Source of the DNA: DASQUK01 sp963756425
GTDB taxonomy: Bacteria > Actinomycetota > Acidimicrobiia > Acidimicrobiales > VFJN01
DNA length: 64,000 nt
NCBI GenBank assembly: GCA_963756425.1
Contig: CAVWNW010000007.1
Coordinates: 310,001 to 374,000 of the forward strand
Direction of reading: 5' to 3'
A program made the translations under genes and the position numbers. Below the pieces are notes generated by a model. That model was not told the DNA's origin. It did no database searches and saw only the letters and a list, made by a program, of their open reading frames with translations. Below, one piece after another: positions 16,576-25,652 of this stretch. How positions within the stretch are numbered: position 1 is the first letter of the stretch; each line of letters starts with the position of its first letter.

Positions 16576-18217
16576 GCTCTCGCTGGGGCTCACGGGCACC
16601 GTCCCCGTTCGTGGTCGTGGAGGCATGTCCGTTCCCGTTGTTGTCGGCGGTGGTCGGCAGCAAGTCCAGCATGTCGCCGTCGTCATCGCCCACGATCTCG
16701 GCCTCGCGGGCGACGTGTCCCGATGAGGTGCGGAGTGTCTTCTCCTTGAGGAACCAGGTGAGCACCCAGCCCAGCAGCACCACGGGCACGGCCCACAGGA
16801 ACACGGTGGTGATGGCGTCGGCGAACGCGGCGGCGGTCTGCGCACGCTGCTCCAGGGGCAGTTGGTTGATCGCGGCCGGCGTCAGGTCCTGGGGCACTGC
16901 GTTTCCGAGGACGTGGGTGAGCCGGCTGGCGAAGAGCGCACCGAAGATCGAGACGCCGACCGAGCCACCGATGGTCCGGAAGAAGGTGACGGTCGACGTT
17001 GCCACGCCCAGGTCGGCGACGGGCGCCTCGTTCTGGGTGGCCAGCACCATCACCTGCATCACCAGCCCGATGCCGGCACCGAGCACGAACATGTACGCGC
17101 CGGACTCCCACCGGCTGCTGCCCACGTCGAGCGTCGACAGCAGGAACAGTCCGAGGCTCGCCAACGCCATGCCGAGGATCGGGAACACCCGGTAGCGGCC
17201 CGTTCGGGTGATGATCTGGCCGGACGTGATCGAGGCGCTGAGCAGGCCCGCCATGACGGGGACGATCAGCAGGCCGGAGTTGCTGGCCGACGCGCCGTTC
17301 GCCACCTGTAGGAACGTCGGCAGGTAGGTGATGGCGCCGTACATCGCGATGCCCACGATCAGGCTCACGACCGTGGCGATGCGGAAGGTCGGGAGCCGGA
17401 ACAGGCGCAGGGGCAGGGCCGGTTCGATGCCCCGCCGCTCGACCGCCACGAACGCGGCGAGCAGGGCGGCGGTCAGCACCCCGAGGCCGATGATCACGCC
17501 GGAGCTCCAGCCGTACTCGACGCCACCCCAGGTCGTCAGGAGCACCAGCGCCGAGATGGCCCCGGACAGCAGCGCGATGCCCGCCCAGTCGATGTGCACC
17601 TGGTAGCGGTAGCGCGTCGCGGGCAGGACGGCGCTGGTCACGATCAGCGCCAGGATCCCGAGCGGGATGTTGATGTAGAAGACCCAGCGCCACGACAGGT
17701 GGTCGGTGAGGAAGCCGCCCAGCAGGGGCCCGGCGACGCTGGCCGCGCCGAAGACGGCGCCGAAGTACCCCATGTAGCGCCCCCGTTCCCGGGGGCTGAT
17801 GATGTCGCCGATGAGCGCTTGGGCGAGCACGATCAGGCCGCCGGCCCCGACGCCCTGCACCGCCCGGAAGATGATGAGCATGCCCATCGACGAGGCGAGC
17901 CCGGAGAGGGCGCTGCCGACGAGGAACACGACGATCGCCGACTGGAACAGGCGCTTGCGGCCGTAGAGGTCGCCGAGCTTGCCGTAGACCGGGGTGGAGA
18001 CGGTCTCCGTCAGCAGGTACGCGGTGACGACCCATGACAGGTGGTCAAGCCCGCCCAGCTCACCGGTGATCGTCGGCAGTGCGGTGGCGACGATCGTCTG
18101 GTCGATCGCCGCCAGGAGCAGGCCGAGCATGATCCCGGAGGACACGATGAGCACCTGTCGGCGCGGCAGCACGGCGGCCGCGGGCGCGGCGACGGGCATC
18201 GGGGAGGTCACTTCCAT
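16568..18217 (-). CDS. MFS multidrug exporter, DHA2 (EmrB/QacA) family
   Basis: A 549-aa inner-membrane drug:proton antiporter with 14 predicted transmembrane helices. The family hallmarks are present: LLLAAIDQTIVATALPTI in helix 1, LTETVSTPVYGKLGDLYGRK (motif A), and GFLTDHLSWRWVFYINIPLG (motif C/D1 region). Similar proteins expel dyes and cationic or lipophilic antibiotics. The ATG at 18217 follows AAGGAA; earlier in-frame codons overlap the operator and are not protein-like. It is transcribed with the TetR gene behind it. Confidence 0.94.
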   Translation of the reverse strand: MEVTSPMPVAAPAAAVLPRRQVLIVSSGIMLGLLLAAIDQTIVATALPTITGELGGLDHLSWVVTAYLLTETVSTPVYGKLGDLYGRKRLFQSAIVVFLVGSALSGLASSMGMLIIFRAVQGVGAGGLIVLAQALIGDIISPRERGRYMGYFGAVFGAASVAGPLLGGFLTDHLSWRWVFYINIPLGILALIVTSAVLPATRYRYQVHIDWAGIALLSGAISALVLLTTWGGVEYGWSSGVIIGLGVLTAALLAAFVAVERRGIEPALPLRLFRLPTFRIATVVSLIVGIAMYGAITYLPTFLQVANGASASNSGLLIVPVMAGLLSASITSGQIITRTGRYRVFPILGMALASLGLFLLSTLDVGSSRWESGAYMFVLGAGIGLVMQVMVLATQNEAPVADLGVATSTVTFFRTIGGSVGVSIFGALFASRLTHVLGNAVPQDLTPAAINQLPLEQRAQTAAAFADAITTVFLWAVPVVLLGWVLTWFLKEKTLRTSSGHVAREAEIVGDDDGDMLDLLPTTADNNGNGHASTTTNGDGAREPQREHA

Positions 18218-18258
18218 GCGATTCCTTGCGGGCGGCGGTCTCGGAGCGGCCACCGGAC

Positions 18259-18289
18259 ACTTTAGAGAAAATTGCAGAAACTGCAACTT
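18259..18289 (-). promoter_or_regulatory. Promoter and TetR operator of the MFS-tetR operon
   Basis: On the minus strand a -35-like TTGCAG (plus 18281-18286) and a -10 TAAAGT (plus 18259-18264) are 16 bp apart. The -35 lies inside the palindrome TTGCAG-AAA-CTGCAA (18272-18286), whose arms extend to nearly 9 bp each. This is the expected layout for a TetR operator that blocks polymerase. Confidence 0.7.
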
Positions 18290-18332
18290 TGCGCTTGGTG
18301 CAGGTATTCCCTGCTGTTCCGGCCGTCGCCAG

Positions 18333-18584
18333 CTACGCGCCCGGCTCCTCGCCCACCTCTCGCAGCGCGGCCGCCAGGGCGGCCCGGAGGCGCCGCACCG
18401 TCGCCGGGGCGAGGTGTCCCACGACGCCGGTGCCCTTGGCGCCGGCGTCCTCGACGCTCAACTCCACCCGGATGTCGGCGCAGCCCTCGCAGTCGTCGAG
18501 GACCGCCACGGCCCACGCCACCCGCGCCTTGTCCTCGTCACCGTCGGGGTGGTCGTCGAAGGCGAAGTCGATGGACTTCTTCAT
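18333..18584 (-). CDS. Small conserved-looking hypothetical protein (83 aa)
   Basis: An 83-aa protein beginning MKKSIDFAFDDHPDGDEDKA at the ATG 18582-18584. It has no membrane segment and is acidic in the middle, with a Cys pair (DDCEGCADI) and an amphipathic C-terminal helix (TVRRLRAALAAALREVGEE). I do not recognise the family. It lies downstream of the two-component operon on the same strand but behind two hairpins, so it is probably transcribed on its own. Confidence 0.55.
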   Translation of the reverse strand: MKKSIDFAFDDHPDGDEDKARVAWAVAVLDDCEGCADIRVELSVEDAGAKGTGVVGHLAPATVRRLRAALAAALREVGEEPGA

Positions 18585-18754
18585 GCGCTGGCCTCCGACC
18601 TCGTACTCCGCGTGTCCTGGGTCCGCTCGGCGTGGCCGGTCGGGCACCGCAAGCTAGCCGGCGGCAGAAACACCCAGGTGAATTCCCCCATTGGGCTTGC
18701 ATGGCGCGGTTGCGGTGTCACCATCCGTCGTTGTGGGCGACCAGGCACGCCCAC

Positions 18755-18825
18755 CCAGCCGAGCGACCCACCCCCCTCGGCTGGTCCGACCGGTCCCCAG
18801 GCAACTCCCAAACCTGGGGGCCGGT
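18755..18825 (-). terminator. Two successive hairpins after the histidine kinase gene
   Basis: A perfect 9-bp inverted repeat CCAGCCGAG/CTCGGCTGG (18755-18763, 18776-18784) is followed by a 13-bp repeat with one mismatch (18789-18801, 18813-18825). They lie just downstream of the kinase stop on the minus strand and probably end the two-component operon. Confidence 0.6.
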
Positions 18826-18862
18826 TCGCGTCCGGACCGGAACCCCCGCGACGCCGGAGGTG

Positions 18863-20464
18863 CTACGGCCTCAGGCTCGGTTCGCCGGAGCCCAGTTCGT
18901 CGGGGACGCCGACCGGTGGGACGTCGCCCGGAGGTGCCGACGGTGTCTCGGGCGCGGCGGGTGCCGGGCGTGCCTCGGTGGCGGACGGTGTCTCGCTCAG
19001 CCGTGGCAGGAGGACTCGGAACGTCGCGCCCTCGCCGGGGGCGGTGTCCAGCTCCACCGAGCCACCGTGGGCGGCAGTGATGGCGGCGACGATGGACAGC
19101 CCCAGCCCTGTGCCACCGTGGGCCCGGCTGCGAGCGCGGTCGGTGCGGTAGAAGCGTTCGAAGACCCGCTCCGCCTGCTCGGGGATCAGGCCGGGCCCGC
19201 GATCGCGCACCTGGACGAAGGCCAGGTCCCGGCCGTCGCGCCGCGTGCGTCCGCCCAGCACGGTGATGGGGCTGTCGGCAGGGGAATAGGCCAGCGCATT
19301 GTCGAGCAGGTTGGACAGCACCTGGCGCAGCCGCGGCTCGTCGCCTGCCACAACGAGCTCGCCGTCCGCTTCGCCCGTGGGCAGGTCGAGGCGGATCTCA
19401 CGCTCCGGCGCCGTGGCCCTGGCCGCCTCTACGGCGTCCGTCGCGAGGACCCGCAGGTCGACGGGGCCATGCTCGAAGGGGCGCTGCTGGTCGAGGCGGG
19501 CGAGGAGCAGCAGGTCGTCGACGAGTAGGCCCATGCGCTTGGCCTCGTCCTCGATCCGGTTGAGCAGCCGTGACACCTCGGTGGGGTCGGTCACCGCCCC
19601 CTGCCGGTGCAGCTCCGCGAACCCCCGGATCGACGTGAGTGGCGTGCGCAGCTCGTGGCTGGCGTCGGCGACGAAGCGCCGCATCTTCTCCTCGGAGCGG
19701 CGGGCCGTGGCCTCGGACGCCTGGCGGGCGAGGAACGCGGTCTCGATCTGCTCGAGCATGGTGTTGAGCGCTAGGCCGAGGCGGCCGACCTCGGTGTTGG
19801 GGTCGTCGTTGTCGACCCGCCGTGACAGGTCACCGCCGGCGATCGCCGCCGCGGTCTGCTCGATCTTGGTCAGCGGTCGCAGCGCGGTGCGAACCATCGT
19901 GTACGCGGCCAGCGCCAGCCCGGCGATCACCGCCGCACCCACCGCGAGGTTGATGGTGGAGAGCTGGTGGACCGTGGCGTCGACGTCGTGGAGGCTGGTG
20001 GCGATGAACAGCGTGCCGGGAACTCGCTCCGTCGTGTTGGGCGGCCGGATGCTGGCCGGAGTCGCGACCGCACGAAAGGACCCGTCGCCGTCGCTTCCCC
20101 GCACCGTGAACGCCTCGAGGTTGCGGGCGTCAGCCTCGTCGATCGTCAAGGTCGGTAGTGCCGGTACCCCCTCACCCATGGAGTTGCTGAGGACCAAGGT
20201 CTCGTCGTTGGTGCCATCGAACTCGATGTAGTAGGGGCTCGGTGTGTGTTGTGCGTTCGGGTCGACGTTTCGCACGAACGAGTTGGCATTGGCGGCGACT
20301 TCGACGAGTTGGTCGTCGACCCGATCGACGAGATACCCCCGCAGCAGCCGCGCCCCGAAGACGCCCATGACCGTGAGGGCCACGATCGACAGGGCCAGCA
20401 CGGTCGTGATCAGGCGGAGCCACAGCGGCGTGCGTCGCCACACGCGCCTGGGCCGCAGGCTCAT
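18863..20464 (-). CDS. Sensor histidine kinase (MprB/PhoR-like)
   Basis: A 533-aa membrane kinase. Transmembrane helix 1 is at about residues 15-37 and helix 2 at about 170-190, enclosing an extracytoplasmic sensor domain of about 130 aa. A HAMP linker (TALRPLTKIEQTAAAIAGGD) precedes the HisKA box, with the phosphorylated His in DASHELRTPL near residue 268. The HATPase domain has the N box (NLLDNALAY), G1 (RDRGPGL) and G2 (GTGLGLSIV). The C-terminus is a Pro/Ala-rich tail. Its ATG overlaps the regulator stop (ATGA), so both are made together. The divergent HtrA-like gene resembles the mycobacterial mprAB-pepD arrangement. Confidence 0.93.
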   Translation of the reverse strand: MSLRPRRVWRRTPLWLRLITTVLALSIVALTVMGVFGARLLRGYLVDRVDDQLVEVAANANSFVRNVDPNAQHTPSPYYIEFDGTNDETLVLSNSMGEGVPALPTLTIDEADARNLEAFTVRGSDGDGSFRAVATPASIRPPNTTERVPGTLFIATSLHDVDATVHQLSTINLAVGAAVIAGLALAAYTMVRTALRPLTKIEQTAAAIAGGDLSRRVDNDDPNTEVGRLGLALNTMLEQIETAFLARQASEATARRSEEKMRRFVADASHELRTPLTSIRGFAELHRQGAVTDPTEVSRLLNRIEDEAKRMGLLVDDLLLLARLDQQRPFEHGPVDLRVLATDAVEAARATAPEREIRLDLPTGEADGELVVAGDEPRLRQVLSNLLDNALAYSPADSPITVLGGRTRRDGRDLAFVQVRDRGPGLIPEQAERVFERFYRTDRARSRAHGGTGLGLSIVAAITAAHGGSVELDTAPGEGATFRVLLPRLSETPSATEARPAPAAPETPSAPPGDVPPVGVPDELGSGEPSLRP

Positions 20465-21192
20465 GGTGACGGTCGCGGCGGCCGGAGCACGTAACCGATG
20501 CCCCGCACGGTGTGGATCAGCGGTTCGCCGTCGTCGAGCTTGCGCCGCAAGTAGGAGATGTATGACTCGACGATGTTCGCGTCGCCGTCGAAGTCGTAGC
20601 TCCACACGTGGTCGAGGATCTGCGACTTCGACACCACCCGCGCGGCGTTGATCATCAGATAGCGCAGCAGGTTGAACTCCGTGGGGGACAGCTGCACCTC
20701 GCGGCCGCCCCGCCAGACCTGGTGGCTGTCCTCGTCCAGCTGCAGGTCGCCCACCGTCAGCCGGGCGCCCACGTCGGTGGCGGTTGCGCGAGTGCGCCGC
20801 AGCACGGCACGGATGCGGGCGATCACCTCTTCGAGGCTGAACGGCTTGGTGACGTAGTCGTCGCCGCCGAGCGTCAGGCCAGTGACCTTGTCGTCGTTGG
20901 CGTCGCGGGCCGTCAGGAACAGCACCGGCAAGGGATGGCTCCCAGCTCGGAGCCGCCGCAGCACAACGAAGCCGTCGACGTCGGGAAGCATCACGTCGAG
21001 CACCACCAGGTCGGGGCGATGGCGCTCGACGGCGGAGACCGCCTCGGCGCCGTTCATCGCCGTGACCACCTCGAAGCCGGCGTAGCGAAGGCTGGCCGAG
21101 AGCAGCTCCACGATGTTGGGCTCGTCGTCGACCACCAGGAGGCGCGCCTCCGCAGCCTGGCCGGTAGTCGGGGGAAGGACGTCTGTCATCAT
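20461..21192 (-). CDS. OmpR-family response regulator (MprA-like)
   Basis: A 243-aa regulator. The receiver domain (about 15-130) has the acidic pair VDDEP, the phospho-acceptor Asp in DLVVLDVMLPD, the Thr in LFLTARD and the Lys in VTKPF. The C-terminal winged helix (about 150-240) reads LSPTEFNLLRYLMINAARVV and ends ESYISYLRRKLDDGEPLIHT VRGIGYVL, the OmpR/PhoB signature. ATGs at 21192 and 21189 are both possible; a GAG element lies upstream. It forms a coupled operon with the kinase and probably controls the divergent HtrA-like protease gene. Confidence 0.94.
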   Translation of the reverse strand: MMTDVLPPTTGQAAEARLLVVDDEPNIVELLSASLRYAGFEVVTAMNGAEAVSAVERHRPDLVVLDVMLPDVDGFVVLRRLRAGSHPLPVLFLTARDANDDKVTGLTLGGDDYVTKPFSLEEVIARIRAVLRRTRATATDVGARLTVGDLQLDEDSHQVWRGGREVQLSPTEFNLLRYLMINAARVVSKSQILDHVWSYDFDGDANIVESYISYLRRKLDDGEPLIHTVRGIGYVLRPPRPSP

Positions 21193-21300
21193 CTCGTGCC
21201 GATCGGTGCAACGCGACGGTATCGCCGCCACGGTCGCCACCAGGATGACGCCCGGACCTGGGAGCTACCTGGACGAGGCCTGGACGTCGCCTGAGGTCGG

Positions 21301-21318
21301 TTCTCAGGAACTTCTCAG
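21301..21318. promoter_or_regulatory. Direct repeat TTCTCAG, 11-bp period, in the divergent promoter
   Basis: TTCTCAG occurs at 21301-21307 and again at 21312-21318, one helical turn apart, between the response-regulator start (21192) and the protease start (21352). Tandem direct repeats on one face of the DNA are the usual target of OmpR-family dimers. Confidence 0.6.
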
Positions 21319-21351
21319 ACCCCACCCAGGGTGTGTGCAGATTGAGCGGGC

Positions 21352-22881
21352 ATGCTGATCCGCATGACCGACGACCAGACCACGCCCGCGGCCGCCGGCG
21401 GAGAGTCCACGCCGACACCCACTACCGTCGGCGAAACCCCGGCTGCGTCCGCCGAGCCTCCGCAGTTCCCGGTTCCGCCGCCGCCCGGACCGTACGTGGC
21501 GAGCCCCGACGAGATCACGGTGCCGCAGGCATCGGCGCCCGATGAACCGTCGACGCTGCCGCATGATCCCGCTCCCGGTGGCGCCTACACCGACCCGTCC
21601 GATCCACCGACGCCCTCGGCACCGTTCGACGCTGCCCCGGCCCACGCGGCCGCGGGAGCCGACGCCGCCGGCTGGGGAGCGCCTCCCATGCCCCCCACCA
21701 CGCCCCCGGCCGGCCCGGCGTCAGTCGGCTCGTCGGCCCCGCCGTCTCCCTCTCGGCGGGGCCGACGGGCCGTGGCCGTGCTCGCGGTCGCCGGCCTCAT
21801 GGCTGGGGCCGCGGCCGGTGGCGCGCTGCTGGCCGTGAACCTCGACGACGACGATGGCGGCACCGCCACGACCAGCCTGTCTCCCGCCAGCCCCGCAGTG
21901 GGCAACCAGGACGACGCGCCCGACGAACCACTGTCCCAGGCCGCGGCCGCGGTCCTGCCCAGCGTCGTGTCGATCACCTTCGAGTCGAACGGCGGGGCGG
22001 GCCAGGGCTCCGGCGTGGTCATCAGCTCGGACGGGCAGATCCTGACCAACAACCACGTGGTCGCCCAGGTGGCCGATGGTGGCCAGCTGTCGGTCGCATT
22101 CTCCGACGGCTCCGAGGCCGACGCCCGGATCCTCGGTCGGGACCCGGCCACCGACCTGGCCGTGATCCAGGCGGAGGACGTCAGCGGGCTCACCGCGGCC
22201 AAGCTCGGCAGCAGCGGTGACCTGCACGTGGGCGACACCGTGCTCGCCATCGGCAGCCCCCTCGGCCTCGACGGCTCGGTCAGCGCCGGCATCGTGAGTG
22301 CGCTCGACCGCTCCATCACCCTGTCGAACGACGTGCCCGAGTCGCCGTTCGGGAACGGCGGCGAGCTGCAGACGACGCCCTCGGCCGTGATCGACGCCAT
22401 CCAGACCGATGCCGCAATCAACCCCGGCAACTCGGGTGGCGCGCTCATCAATGCCAACGGTGAGGTGGTCGGGATCAACACCGCCATCGCCTCGCTGGCC
22501 GGTGGCGCCGGCGTCGGCTCACAAGGCGGCAACATCGGCGTCGGGTTCGCGATCCCCATCGACTCCGCCCGCTCGATCGCCGAGCAGCTCATCGAAAACG
22601 GTGAAGCCACTCACGCCTTCTTGGGCGTGCGGATCGCCGACGCCGAGAACGATGAGGGCGCCGTGGTCGGCCAGGTCGACGAGGGCCAGCCCGCCGCCGA
22701 TGCGGGGCTGGAGCAGGGCGACGTCATCACCAAGGTGGACGACACCGAGATCACCGGCGGGTCCGACCTCACCTCGGCGGTCCGCTCCCATGAGCCTGGT
22801 GACAAGGTGACGATCACCTACACCCGCGACGGCGACGAGAAGACCGCCGAGGTCACCCTCGGCGAGCTGCCGACCGGCTGA
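21352..22881 (+). CDS. S1C serine protease with PDZ domain (HtrA/DegP/PepD-like)
   Basis: A 509-aa membrane-anchored protease. The first 130 residues are a disordered Pro/Ala/Thr-rich cytoplasmic part, followed by one transmembrane helix at about 139-162. The trypsin-like domain has the triad His (TNNHVV, about 235), Asp (DPATDLAVI, about 267) and Ser (NPGNSGGAL, about 361). A single PDZ domain (about 415-500) ends the protein. Such proteases degrade misfolded envelope proteins. It is divergent from the two-component system, matching the mprAB-pepD layout of mycobacteria. The ATG at 21352 is used; ATG 21364 is also possible. Confidence 0.94.
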   Translation: MLIRMTDDQTTPAAAGGESTPTPTTVGETPAASAEPPQFPVPPPPGPYVASPDEITVPQASAPDEPSTLPHDPAPGGAYTDPSDPPTPSAPFDAAPAHAAAGADAAGWGAPPMPPTTPPAGPASVGSSAPPSPSRRGRRAVAVLAVAGLMAGAAAGGALLAVNLDDDDGGTATTSLSPASPAVGNQDDAPDEPLSQAAAAVLPSVVSITFESNGGAGQGSGVVISSDGQILTNNHVVAQVADGGQLSVAFSDGSEADARILGRDPATDLAVIQAEDVSGLTAAKLGSSGDLHVGDTVLAIGSPLGLDGSVSAGIVSALDRSITLSNDVPESPFGNGGELQTTPSAVIDAIQTDAAINPGNSGGALINANGEVVGINTAIASLAGGAGVGSQGGNIGVGFAIPIDSARSIAEQLIENGEATHAFLGVRIADAENDEGAVVGQVDEGQPAADAGLEQGDVITKVDDTEITGGSDLTSAVRSHEPGDKVTITYTRDGDEKTAEVTLGELPTG

Positions 22882-22917
22882 CTGCGGTGACCGACTGACA
22901 ACTGAGTTGTGGTGTCC

Positions 22918-22945
22918 GCCCCGCCGACTCCTCGGTGGGGCGGAT
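22918..22945 (+). terminator. Hairpin after the HtrA-like gene
   Basis: A 12-bp stem (CCGCCCCGCCGA paired with TCGGTGGGGCGG, one wobble pair) has a 4-base loop, 37 bases after the stop. No T run follows. Confidence 0.6.
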
Positions 22946-23042
22946 ACCCGCGTGCGGCATCCGGCAGGGCGGCTAACCTGATCCATTCGGCGTGCCGGGA
23001 AGTCTGGTCGGCATTCGTGGTCCAGCCCCCGCGGGAGCCGAC

Positions 23043-24329
23043 ATGTCCCCAGAGCGCACCGGCGCCGACGCCGACGAGAAGCACCGCCTGATCCGGCCTC
23101 TCGTCGACTTCCTCCACACCGAGTCCGCCGGTGGCGTCGCCCTGGTCGCCGCCGCGATCGTGGCGCTGCTGTGGGCGAATTCCCCGTGGGACGCGTCCTA
23201 CGACGACGTGTGGACCACGGACCTGGCGGTGGCGCTGGGCGACTGGGAGCTCGACCTCGACCTGCGTGACTGGATCAACGACGGGCTGATGGCCTTGTTC
23301 TTCTTCGTGGTCGGCCTCGAGATCAAGCGGGAGCTCGTCGAGGGCGAGCTGCGCGACCCACGGCGAGCGGCCCTTCCGGTGTGGGCGGCGCTGGGCGGGA
23401 TGATCGTGCCCGCGCTGATCTATGCGGCGTTCAACGCCGGGGGCGAGGGGAGTGACGGCTGGGGCATCCCGATGGCGACCGACATCGCCATGGCGGTCGG
23501 CGTGCTGAGCCTGCTGGGCAGCCGGGCATCGCCGTCGCTCAAGTTGTTCCTTCTGGCGCTGGCGATCGTCGACGACATCGGTGCGATCGTCGTGATCGCC
23601 GTGTTCTACACCGACGACATCGGCGGCGAGGCCCTGCTCGCGTCCGCCGGGCTGGTGATGGTCGTGGCGGTGATGCGGCGTGCCGGGGTCAGGTCGGTCG
23701 CGCCCTACGCGGTCATCGGTGCGGGGCTCTGGCTCGCGCTGCACGAATCCGGGGTGCACGCCACCCTCGCCGGGGTCGCGCTGGGACTCCTGACGCCGAC
23801 GCAACCGATCCGCCATCCCGAGCTCGTCGACGCGGCCGAGCTGGCCGACGTGTCGTCGTACGAGGCGGCCCGGCAGACGGCCACCGCGGCCCGGGAGTCC
23901 GTCTCCGTGGTGGAGTGGCTCGAGCACCAACTCCACCCGTGGACCAGCTTCGTCATCGTTCCGCTGTTCGTGCTGGCCAACGCCGGCGTGACGTTGAGCG
24001 GTGGGGCCGTCGGCGATGCGCTCAGGTCGTCAGTGGCCGGCGGAATCGTGGTCGGGCTGGTTGTCGGCAAGTTCGTGGGCATCGCCGGCTTCACCTGGCT
24101 GGCCGCCCGGCTCCGGATTGCCCGGCTCCCCGAGGACGCCACCTGGTCGGGGATCCTCGGGGTCAGCGCGCTCGCAGGGATCGGCTTCACCGTCTCGATC
24201 TTCATCACCGACCTGGCCTTCGCAGGCACCGCCCTGGAGGACCAGGCAAAGATCGCCATCCTGGCCGCTTCGGTGCTGGCGGCGACGATCGGGTCGGGGC
24301 TGCTCGTGACGCTGTCGCGCCGTCATTGA
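23043..24329 (+). CDS. nhaA: Na+/H+ antiporter NhaA
   Basis: A 428-aa sodium/proton antiporter with about 12 transmembrane helices. NhaA hallmarks are present: LMALFFFVVGLEIKRELVEG, PMATDIAMAVGVLSLLG, and ALAIVDDIGAIVVIAVFYT with the transport Asp pair near residue 175. The C-terminal LAGIGFTVSIFITDLAFAG is also diagnostic. It exports Na+ or Li+ in exchange for protons and helps pH and salt balance. The ATG at 23043 follows GGGAG; a GTG at 22992 lies 12 bp after a TAACCT box and could give a longer form. The stop is only two bases from the convergent ROK gene. Confidence 0.96.
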   Translation: MSPERTGADADEKHRLIRPLVDFLHTESAGGVALVAAAIVALLWANSPWDASYDDVWTTDLAVALGDWELDLDLRDWINDGLMALFFFVVGLEIKRELVEGELRDPRRAALPVWAALGGMIVPALIYAAFNAGGEGSDGWGIPMATDIAMAVGVLSLLGSRASPSLKLFLLALAIVDDIGAIVVIAVFYTDDIGGEALLASAGLVMVVAVMRRAGVRSVAPYAVIGAGLWLALHESGVHATLAGVALGLLTPTQPIRHPELVDAAELADVSSYEAARQTATAARESVSVVEWLEHQLHPWTSFVIVPLFVLANAGVTLSGGAVGDALRSSVAGGIVVGLVVGKFVGIAGFTWLAARLRIARLPEDATWSGILGVSALAGIGFTVSIFITDLAFAGTALEDQAKIAILAASVLAATIGSGLLVTLSRRH

Positions 24330-24331
24330 GC

Positions 24332-25531
24332 TCAGCCGGCGCTGAGGGCGGCGTCGACGGCGGCGGGGGCGAGGACCTGCTCGAGCACCATGACGGCGGC
24401 GCCGATCACGCCGGCGCCATCGTCGAGCTGGCTGCGGACGATGCGCAGCCGCCCTGTCGCCAGAGGCAGCGAGCGCCGGTAGACGACCTCCCGGATGCCC
24501 GCCATCAGCGGCTCGTCGGCTCGGGCCACGTCGCCCCCGATCACGATCACCGCCGGGTTGAGCATGTTGACGCACGTTGCCAGCACCCCCCCGACAGTGC
24601 GCCCGGCCTCGCGGATGAGCTGGACCGCCTCGGGACGGCCCGCCCGGACCTGGTCGACGACGTCGCGGCTGGTCTGCGTGGACAGACCCTGTTCGCGCAG
24701 CCGCACCGCCATCGCACCACCGCCCGCGAACGCCTCCAGGCAACCGCGGTTGCCGCAGCGGCAGACGATGTCGTCGTGGCCGGGCACGTGGATGTGCCCG
24801 ATGTCGCCGGCGGCCCCGTCGGCGCCACGGTGCACGTGGCCACCGGCGACGATCCCCGACCCGATCCCGGTGCCGATCTTCACGAACAGCAGGAACGCCT
24901 CGTCGCGCCAGTTCGACCAGTGTTCGCCGACCGCCATGATGTTCACGTCGTTGTCCACCAGTGCGGGCACGCCGTAGCGCCGGGCCAGCCGATCGCCCAC
25001 GGGATAGCGGTCCCAGCCCGGCATGATCGGCGGGTTCACGGGCTGGCCGGTCGCGAACTCGACCGGGCCGGGGAGGCCAACCCCCACGCCGCGCACCGCG
25101 TCGGGACCACGACCGACGTCTTCGAGCAGGCCGTCGAACGCCGATTCCAGCCACGAGAGCACCGTGTCGGGCCCCTCGGCGATGGCGATGTCACGCCAGG
25201 TCTGGGCGAGGACGGTGCCGCCGAGGTCGGTGACCGCCACCCGCGAGTGCGTGGCGCCGAGGTCGCCCGCGAGCACGACGCCCGCCTCGTGGTTGAAGGC
25301 CAGCATCGTGGGCGGCCGCCCCCCGGTCGACTGGCTGTCGCCCCGGGCGACCAGCAGCTGCATCGCCAGGAGGGCGTCGACGCGCTGGGCCACGGTCGAT
25401 CGGGCCAGCCCCGTCAACGCCGCCAGGTCGGCCCGGGTGGCGGCCTGGCCGCTGCGCACGAGCTGCAGGATCGCCCCCGCCCCCGGAGCAGGAACCGCCG
25501 GCTGGGCGGAGCGCGTCGGGACGGCGGACAC
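24332..25531 (-). CDS. ROK-family transcriptional regulator/sugar kinase-like protein
   Basis: About 399 aa from the GTG at 25531; a TTG at 25567 is an alternative start. The N-terminal winged helix (GAGAILQLVRSGQAATRADL, then ALTGLARSTVAQRVDALLAM) binds DNA. The ROK domain has the ATP-binding DLGATHSRVAVTDLGG, the IGTGIGSGIV loop, and the ROK zinc motif CRCGNRGCLE with its upstream His. It is probably an XylR/NagC-type repressor. It is divergent from the sugar-uptake operon at 25653-31497, so its ligand is likely the sugar carried by that operon or a derivative. Confidence 0.9.
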   Translation of the reverse strand: MSAVPTRSAQPAVPAPGAGAILQLVRSGQAATRADLAALTGLARSTVAQRVDALLAMQLLVARGDSQSTGGRPPTMLAFNHEAGVVLAGDLGATHSRVAVTDLGGTVLAQTWRDIAIAEGPDTVLSWLESAFDGLLEDVGRGPDAVRGVGVGLPGPVEFATGQPVNPPIMPGWDRYPVGDRLARRYGVPALVDNDVNIMAVGEHWSNWRDEAFLLFVKIGTGIGSGIVAGGHVHRGADGAAGDIGHIHVPGHDDIVCRCGNRGCLEAFAGGGAMAVRLREQGLSTQTSRDVVDQVRAGRPEAVQLIREAGRTVGGVLATCVNMLNPAVIVIGGDVARADEPLMAGIREVVYRRSLPLATGRLRIVRSQLDDGAGVIGAAVMVLEQVLAPAAVDAALSAG

Positions 25532-25614
25532 GGCGGTCAGTGAACCAGCGAGACTTCGGGGTGTCAAAGGATCGCAAGATGGCTCAGTTAGCCCTTCATG
25601 CCAGAAGCTTTTGA

Positions 25615-25650
25615 TTGACAGCCGACATAAGTGTGTGGCAAACATCACAC
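25615..25650. promoter_or_regulatory. Divergent ROK/oxidoreductase control region
   Basis: A consensus -35 TTGACA (25615-25620) faces the oxidoreductase gene; no good -10 is seen at the right distance. GTGTG-8-CACAC (25633-25650) forms an inverted repeat just before the ATG and could be the ROK operator. Confidence 0.4.
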
Positions 25651-25652
25651 CG

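Noticed and set aside
18863..21418. An 851-aa minus-strand open frame spanning the kinase and the regulator
   Set aside because: Only the last 533 residues are protein-like; the rest is a shadow of the regulator gene, and the ATGA overlap at 20461-20464 shows the real junction.
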